A stretch of DNA of 8,884 nt from an uncultured Lachnospiraceae bacterium (GTDB lineage: Bacteria; Bacillota; Clostridia; Lachnospirales; Lachnospiraceae). The notes beneath the pieces were generated by a model. It made no database searches. It was given only the letters and a program-made list of their open reading frames with translations, and had not been told where the DNA came from. The stretch spans positions 1-8,884 of the forward strand of contig USJG01000092.1 of NCBI GenBank assembly GCA_900554925.1, in the 5' to 3' direction. The translations under genes and the position numbers were made by a program. Position 1 is the first letter of the stretch. The number at the start of each line of letters is the position of its first letter. Shown piece by piece: positions 6,792-8,884 of this stretch.

Positions 6792-7247
6792 CTAATTTAT
6801 AGTAAGACTGTCGAGAAATGTCTCACAGCCTTCAACGATATCCTCATAAGTCGCATCAAAATTTCCAGTATACCAGGGATCTGCAATATCTCTGGTACTT
6901 CCGGCAAATTCCAATAGCTTATGCATCTTATGCAGAGGATCACCGCCTGCAATTTTCTGCATATTTTTAATGTTCCAATCATCCATGCCAATCAGGTAAT
7001 CGTACTTGTCATAGTCCTTTCTGGTCATCTGGACTGCTCTGTGAGGGATTACGGGTATTCCTACTTCACGCAGCTTGTTTACCGTCCCGTAATGGGGCGG
7101 GTTTCCTATTTCTTCTCTGCTGGTTGCCGCAGAGGATATTTTAAAATGGGATTCCAGGCCTCTTTGCCTGACAATGTGTGTCATTACGCTTTCGGCCATT
7201 GGGCTGCGGCAGATGTTGCCGTGGCAGATGAATAATACTTTTATCAT
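6792..7247 (-). CDS. Low-molecular-weight protein tyrosine phosphatase
   Basis: This 151-residue protein is a complete small phosphatase of the arsenate-reductase-like fold. The CX5R phosphate loop lies at the N terminus, CHGNICRS (Cys8 nucleophile, Arg14), and the general acid is Asp123 in DPWYTG near the C terminus, the expected spacing for the family. It removes phosphate from protein tyrosines in the cytoplasm; in Firmicutes relatives act on tyrosine kinases of capsule synthesis or on arginine phosphate (YwlE type), and the substrate here cannot be told. The residue after Gly10 in the loop is Asn, followed by Ile12. Start: ATG 7247 with AAGGAG (7263-7258) ten bases upstream. The gene ends 12-13 bases before a possible stem and lies next to the end of the mobile element, about 40-50 bases from its candidate boundary. 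It may have lost its original promoter. Confidence 0.92.
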   Translation of the reverse strand: MIKVLFICHGNICRSPMAESVMTHIVRQRGLESHFKISSAATSREEIGNPPHYGTVNKLREVGIPVIPHRAVQMTRKDYDKYDYLIGMDDWNIKNMQKIAGGDPLHKMHKLLEFAGSTRDIADPWYTGNFDATYEDIVEGCETFLDSLTIN

Positions 7248-7376
7248 ATATCTAATACTCCTTGAAAATGCTGATTTCCCTTGATTTTACGCCACTTTTC
7301 GGCATTTCTACGACAGAGGCTTAACAACCATAACTTGGCATAACTACGCTTAGTTCGGCTTGTTTTTGCCATCATT
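7248..7376. other. Junction region between chromosome and mobile element
   Basis: This non-coding stretch holds the phosphatase ribosome binding site (7263-7258), the candidate core site and one TACGACA repeat. No consensus promoter for the phosphatase gene was found; the best -10-like hexamer, TAAAAT on the minus strand near 7289-7284, lacks a -35 partner. No tRNA or other RNA gene that could serve as integration target was recognised. Confidence 0.5.
7289..7305. other. Candidate recombination core site (attachment site)
   Basis: On the minus strand ATGCC and GGCGT are imperfect inverted arms (ATGCC against ACGCC) around a seven-base spacer GAAAAGT. Short inverted arms around a 6-8 base overlap are what tyrosine recombinases cut. 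It stands between the phosphatase gene and the first TGTCGTA repeat, about 100 bases beyond the integrase stop. The location is suitable, but the arms are short. Confidence 0.3.
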
Positions 7377-7415
7377 TGTCGTAAATTCTGTCGTAAATTC
7401 AAATGATTTACGACA
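7377..7415. repeat. TGTCGTAAAT repeats: probable integrase arm-binding sites
   Basis: TGTCGTAAATTC occurs twice in perfect tandem (7377-7388 and 7389-7400), and TGTCGTAAAT occurs a third time inverted (7406-7415). The second and third copies form a perfect ten-base inverted repeat around TCAAATG. A shorter inverted copy, TACGACA, lies at 7309-7315, and a partial copy TGTCGATTTC near 7435. The N-terminal domain of Tn916 integrase is known to bind short repeats (DR2) just inside the element ends. The position and number here fit that role. The third copy includes the integrase stop codon. Confidence 0.55.
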
Positions 7416-8649
7416 CGCACCTTTTACGGTGCGTTGTCGATTTCTTTGAAGATGTTTCTACTACTTTCTGCATTTCTTCCTCTGCATCATCATAATTCAG
7501 ATGCGTGTAGGTGTTCAGCGTCACGCTGATGTCACTATGACCCATAATATATTGAAGCGTTTTCGGATTCATTCCAGACTTCGCCATATTGGAACAGAAA
7601 GTATGTCTGCAAACATGAGGAGTAACTTTCGGCATCTGGATTCTGTAAATCTTGTTGTACTTCTTACGAATATGCTGAAAATATTTCTCCCAGTGAAGTG
7701 CCACCATCGGTCTGCCGTTCTTATCCAAAAACAAGAATCCACTGTACCCATCTACCATAGGCTCAACCTTTGGATTCTTTCTGTTGGCAAGGATACGCTG
7801 AAACGCTTCCTTCACTTCCGGTGTCATAGGCACCATGCGCTCGCCACTTTCTGTCTTGGTATCTTCAATAATATATTTCATATCTCTGGTTCTCTGAAGC
7901 TGATGATCTACGATAATTCTGCTGTTCTCAAAATCAAGGTTCTTCTTTGTCAATCCAACAAACTCAGAAATACGAAGTCCTGTCTTAAACAGGATATAGA
8001 TACCGTCATAGTACTTACAGAAATGCTTGTCGTTCTTCACAAACTCCAAGAAATCTCTTTCCTGCTGTCGTGTGATAGCTTCTCTTGTGACACTATCGTT
8101 CACAACAACGGTGTTCAGCTGAAATTCAAACGGATTCTTTACCAGCAAATCATCATCCACCGCCATCTGAAAGGCAGGTCTTACGACACCTCGGATCGTG
8201 TGAATGGAACTGTAACCTCGTCCATCCATCTGCTGCATCTTAATCAGCCATTCTTTGGCATCGGATACCTTAATCTTGTCAATGCGTTTCTGCCCAAAGG
8301 CTTCTTTCTTAATTACATTGACCACAAAGTTGTAATTCGACCTTGTGTTATGACGGACGCCTGTTTTCTGTGAAATATATTTTTTCACCAGTTCCAGTAC
8401 TGTGAAATTACCGCCATCCGGTGTGATATTGCTGTTCAAGTCCTTTTGAATCTGCTTAATCTTTTCTCGCAGGGAAATATCATCACGTTTTCCTGCCGGA
8501 ACTCGGTCAGCCGGAGTCAGCTTCCAACTGTACACTGTCTTTCTCTTGCCCCATGCATCCTGATACTTGTATTCATATTTCCCATCTTTGCGCTGGCTCT
8601 CTCCATTGAATAACTTGCGGCCTTTATTGTCTCGTCTTATTTCTGACAT
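7408..8649 (-). CDS. int: Tyrosine recombinase (integrase), Tn916/Tn1545 family
   Basis: The 413-residue protein begins like Tn916 integrase (RRDNKGRKL, GESQRKDGKYEYKY, VYSWKL, DRVPAGKRD, SLREKI), giving the N-terminal arm-binding domain at about 1-75. A SAM-like core-binding domain follows at about 80-185 (IKVSDAKEWLIKM, KNPFEFQL). The catalytic domain has the complete set: Arg226 (TGLRISE), Lys265 (DTKTESGER), His345 and Arg348 (TPHVCRHTF), His371 (YIMGHSD) and the nucleophile Tyr381 (NTYTHL). Length is close to Tn916 Int (405). It catalyses excision and integration of the element with Xis. Start: ATG 8649 with AAAGGAG seven bases upstream. The extreme C terminus, KKSTTHRKRCVS, is basic and is encoded by the hairpin and repeat DNA at 7408-7439. 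The gene appears intact and active. Confidence 0.96.
   Translation of the reverse strand: MSEIRRDNKGRKLFNGESQRKDGKYEYKYQDAWGKRKTVYSWKLTPADRVPAGKRDDISLREKIKQIQKDLNSNITPDGGNFTVLELVKKYISQKTGVRHNTRSNYNFVVNVIKKEAFGQKRIDKIKVSDAKEWLIKMQQMDGRGYSSIHTIRGVVRPAFQMAVDDDLLVKNPFEFQLNTVVVNDSVTREAITRQQERDFLEFVKNDKHFCKYYDGIYILFKTGLRISEFVGLTKKNLDFENSRIIVDHQLQRTRDMKYIIEDTKTESGERMVPMTPEVKEAFQRILANRKNPKVEPMVDGYSGFLFLDKNGRPMVALHWEKYFQHIRKKYNKIYRIQMPKVTPHVCRHTFCSNMAKSGMNPKTLQYIMGHSDISVTLNTYTHLNYDDAEEEMQKVVETSSKKSTTHRKRCVS
7411..7439 (-). terminator. Hairpin in the last codons of the integrase gene
   Basis: CGACACGCACC (7411-7421) pairs with GGTGCGTTGTCG (7428-7439) as a 6 + 5 base-pair stem with one bulged base and a six-base loop. 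It covers the last integrase codons. On the minus strand what follows (TAAATCATTTGAATTT) is AT-rich but not a pure T run, so termination efficiency is uncertain. The lower stem is also part of the third TGTCGTAAAT repeat. Confidence 0.4.
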
Positions 8650-8688
8650 TCAGTTTCTCCTTTCTATCAATCTAACTGTCATAGAAAA

Positions 8689-8730
8689 GAGCCAAGCTAT
8701 GATATTCATATAATACCATAAACTTGGCTC
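8689..8730 (-). terminator. Long hairpin between excisionase and integrase genes
   Basis: GAGCCAAG (8689-8696) pairs perfectly with CTTGGCTC (8723-8730). Inside, TATG (8698-8701) can pair with CATA (8717-8720) and TATT (8703-8706) with AATA (8712-8715), with small mismatches between, making a nearly continuous 42-base palindrome. On the minus strand it is followed by TTTTCTAT, so it can act as an intrinsic terminator downstream of the excisionase stop and 39 bases before the integrase start. It would reduce readthrough from the excisionase promoter into int. Confidence 0.6.
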
Positions 8731-8755
8731 CAAATCTATCGTGTATCTGTCGTTT

Positions 8756-8884
8756 TTATATGGCAGATAATTTTTCATCTACATATTGTTCAAACACCCT
8801 GCGTTTTATCTGAGGTCTCGAACCATTCCACAGAATGAACTCTGCGTCTGGATTCTCGTCGATCAGCTTTCGCAGCTTCTTATC
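8756..8884 (-). CDS. xis: Excisionase of Tn916 family, C-terminal part (cut by window edge)
   Basis: On the minus strand an open frame enters at the right edge and ends at TAA (8758-8756), leaving 42 residues. They include LRKLIDENPDAEFILWNG followed by RPQIKRRVFEQYVDEKLSAI. The same layout (LRRL, then a W-[LI]-x-NG-x-R-x-QIKRKQFE-like block near the C terminus) is found in Tn916 Xis, a 67-residue winged-helix DNA-bending protein that directs the integrase to excise. Position, immediately upstream of a Tn916-type int, supports this strongly. The start lies outside the window. The conserved C-terminal part is intact; the first 25 or so residues are unseen. Confidence 0.88.
   Translation of the reverse strand, partial: DKKLRKLIDENPDAEFILWNGSRPQIKRRVFEQYVDEKLSAI

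Larger units (their letters stand above)
7294..8884 (-). mobile_element. Integrase-proximal end of a Tn916-family integrative element (partial)
   Basis: A Tn916-type integrase preceded by a Tn916-type excisionase, both reading toward the chromosome, marks the int end of a conjugative transposon or related integrative element. Between the integrase stop and the neighbouring phosphatase gene lie a candidate core site (7289-7305) and several TGTCGTA-type repeats that fit arm-binding sites of the integrase. The element continues beyond the right edge; no conjugation or cargo gene is visible. The boundary at about 7294-7300 is inferred from the core-like inverted arms, because the other end, needed to see a duplicated target, is absent. 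Confidence 0.65.

Noticed and set aside
7308..7440. CRISPR-like short repeats
   Set aside because: The repeats are only 10-12 bases, directly adjacent or inverted, without regular spacers. Their place beside an integrase fits arm-binding sites.
7501..8373. A 290-codon open frame on the plus strand
   Set aside because: It is fully antisense to the integrase gene, whose family match and catalytic residues are unambiguous. The translated product has no recognisable domain and no ribosome binding site was evident.

Overview
The window looks like a low- to mid-GC Clostridia chromosome, most likely Lachnospiraceae. The evidence is strong AGGAGG-type ribosome binding sites, a SpoVB-like exporter, a NifS/NifU-type cysteine desulfurase and scaffold pair next to mnmA, and a Tn916-family integrase. 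Genus cannot be assigned from the sequence alone.

Layout, left to right. The left edge holds the first 21 codons of glyceraldehyde-3-phosphate dehydrogenase (gap, minus strand), with a good sigma-A-type promoter and a Rex-like palindrome just downstream of the predicted start of transcription. A divergent plus-strand gene encodes a PHP-family histidinol-phosphatase (304-1122). Converging on it is a minus-strand operon, read 3945 to 1157, with order cysteine desulfurase, NifU/IscU-like scaffold, mnmA. It has a consensus promoter (TTGACA, 17 bp, TATAGT) and ends in a hairpin that includes the last codons of mnmA. The three genes form a sulfur-relay and Fe-S module for tRNA 2-thiolation. MnmA carries the CxxC plus distant Cys pattern of the iron-sulfur-dependent MnmA type, which fits its place beside an Fe-S scaffold.

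Divergent from the operon is a MOP-superfamily flippase of the SpoVB group (4030-5370). It converges on a compact methyl-accepting chemotaxis protein (5382-6632, minus) that has almost no extracytoplasmic domain. Upstream of that lies a low-molecular-weight protein tyrosine phosphatase (6792-7247, minus).

From roughly 7300 to the right edge the DNA is the integrase-proximal end of a Tn916-family integrative element. A candidate core site and clustered TGTCGTAAAT arm-type repeats come first, then the integrase (7408-8649), a long hairpin, and the last 42 codons of the excisionase running off the edge. The rest of the element, including any cargo, is outside the window.

No intergenic stretch exceeds 300 bases; the longest is 66-303. 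No tRNA, rRNA or CRISPR array was seen. I found no clearly new multi-gene system. The strongest points for follow-up are the Fe-S thiolation operon and the organisation of the mobile-element end.
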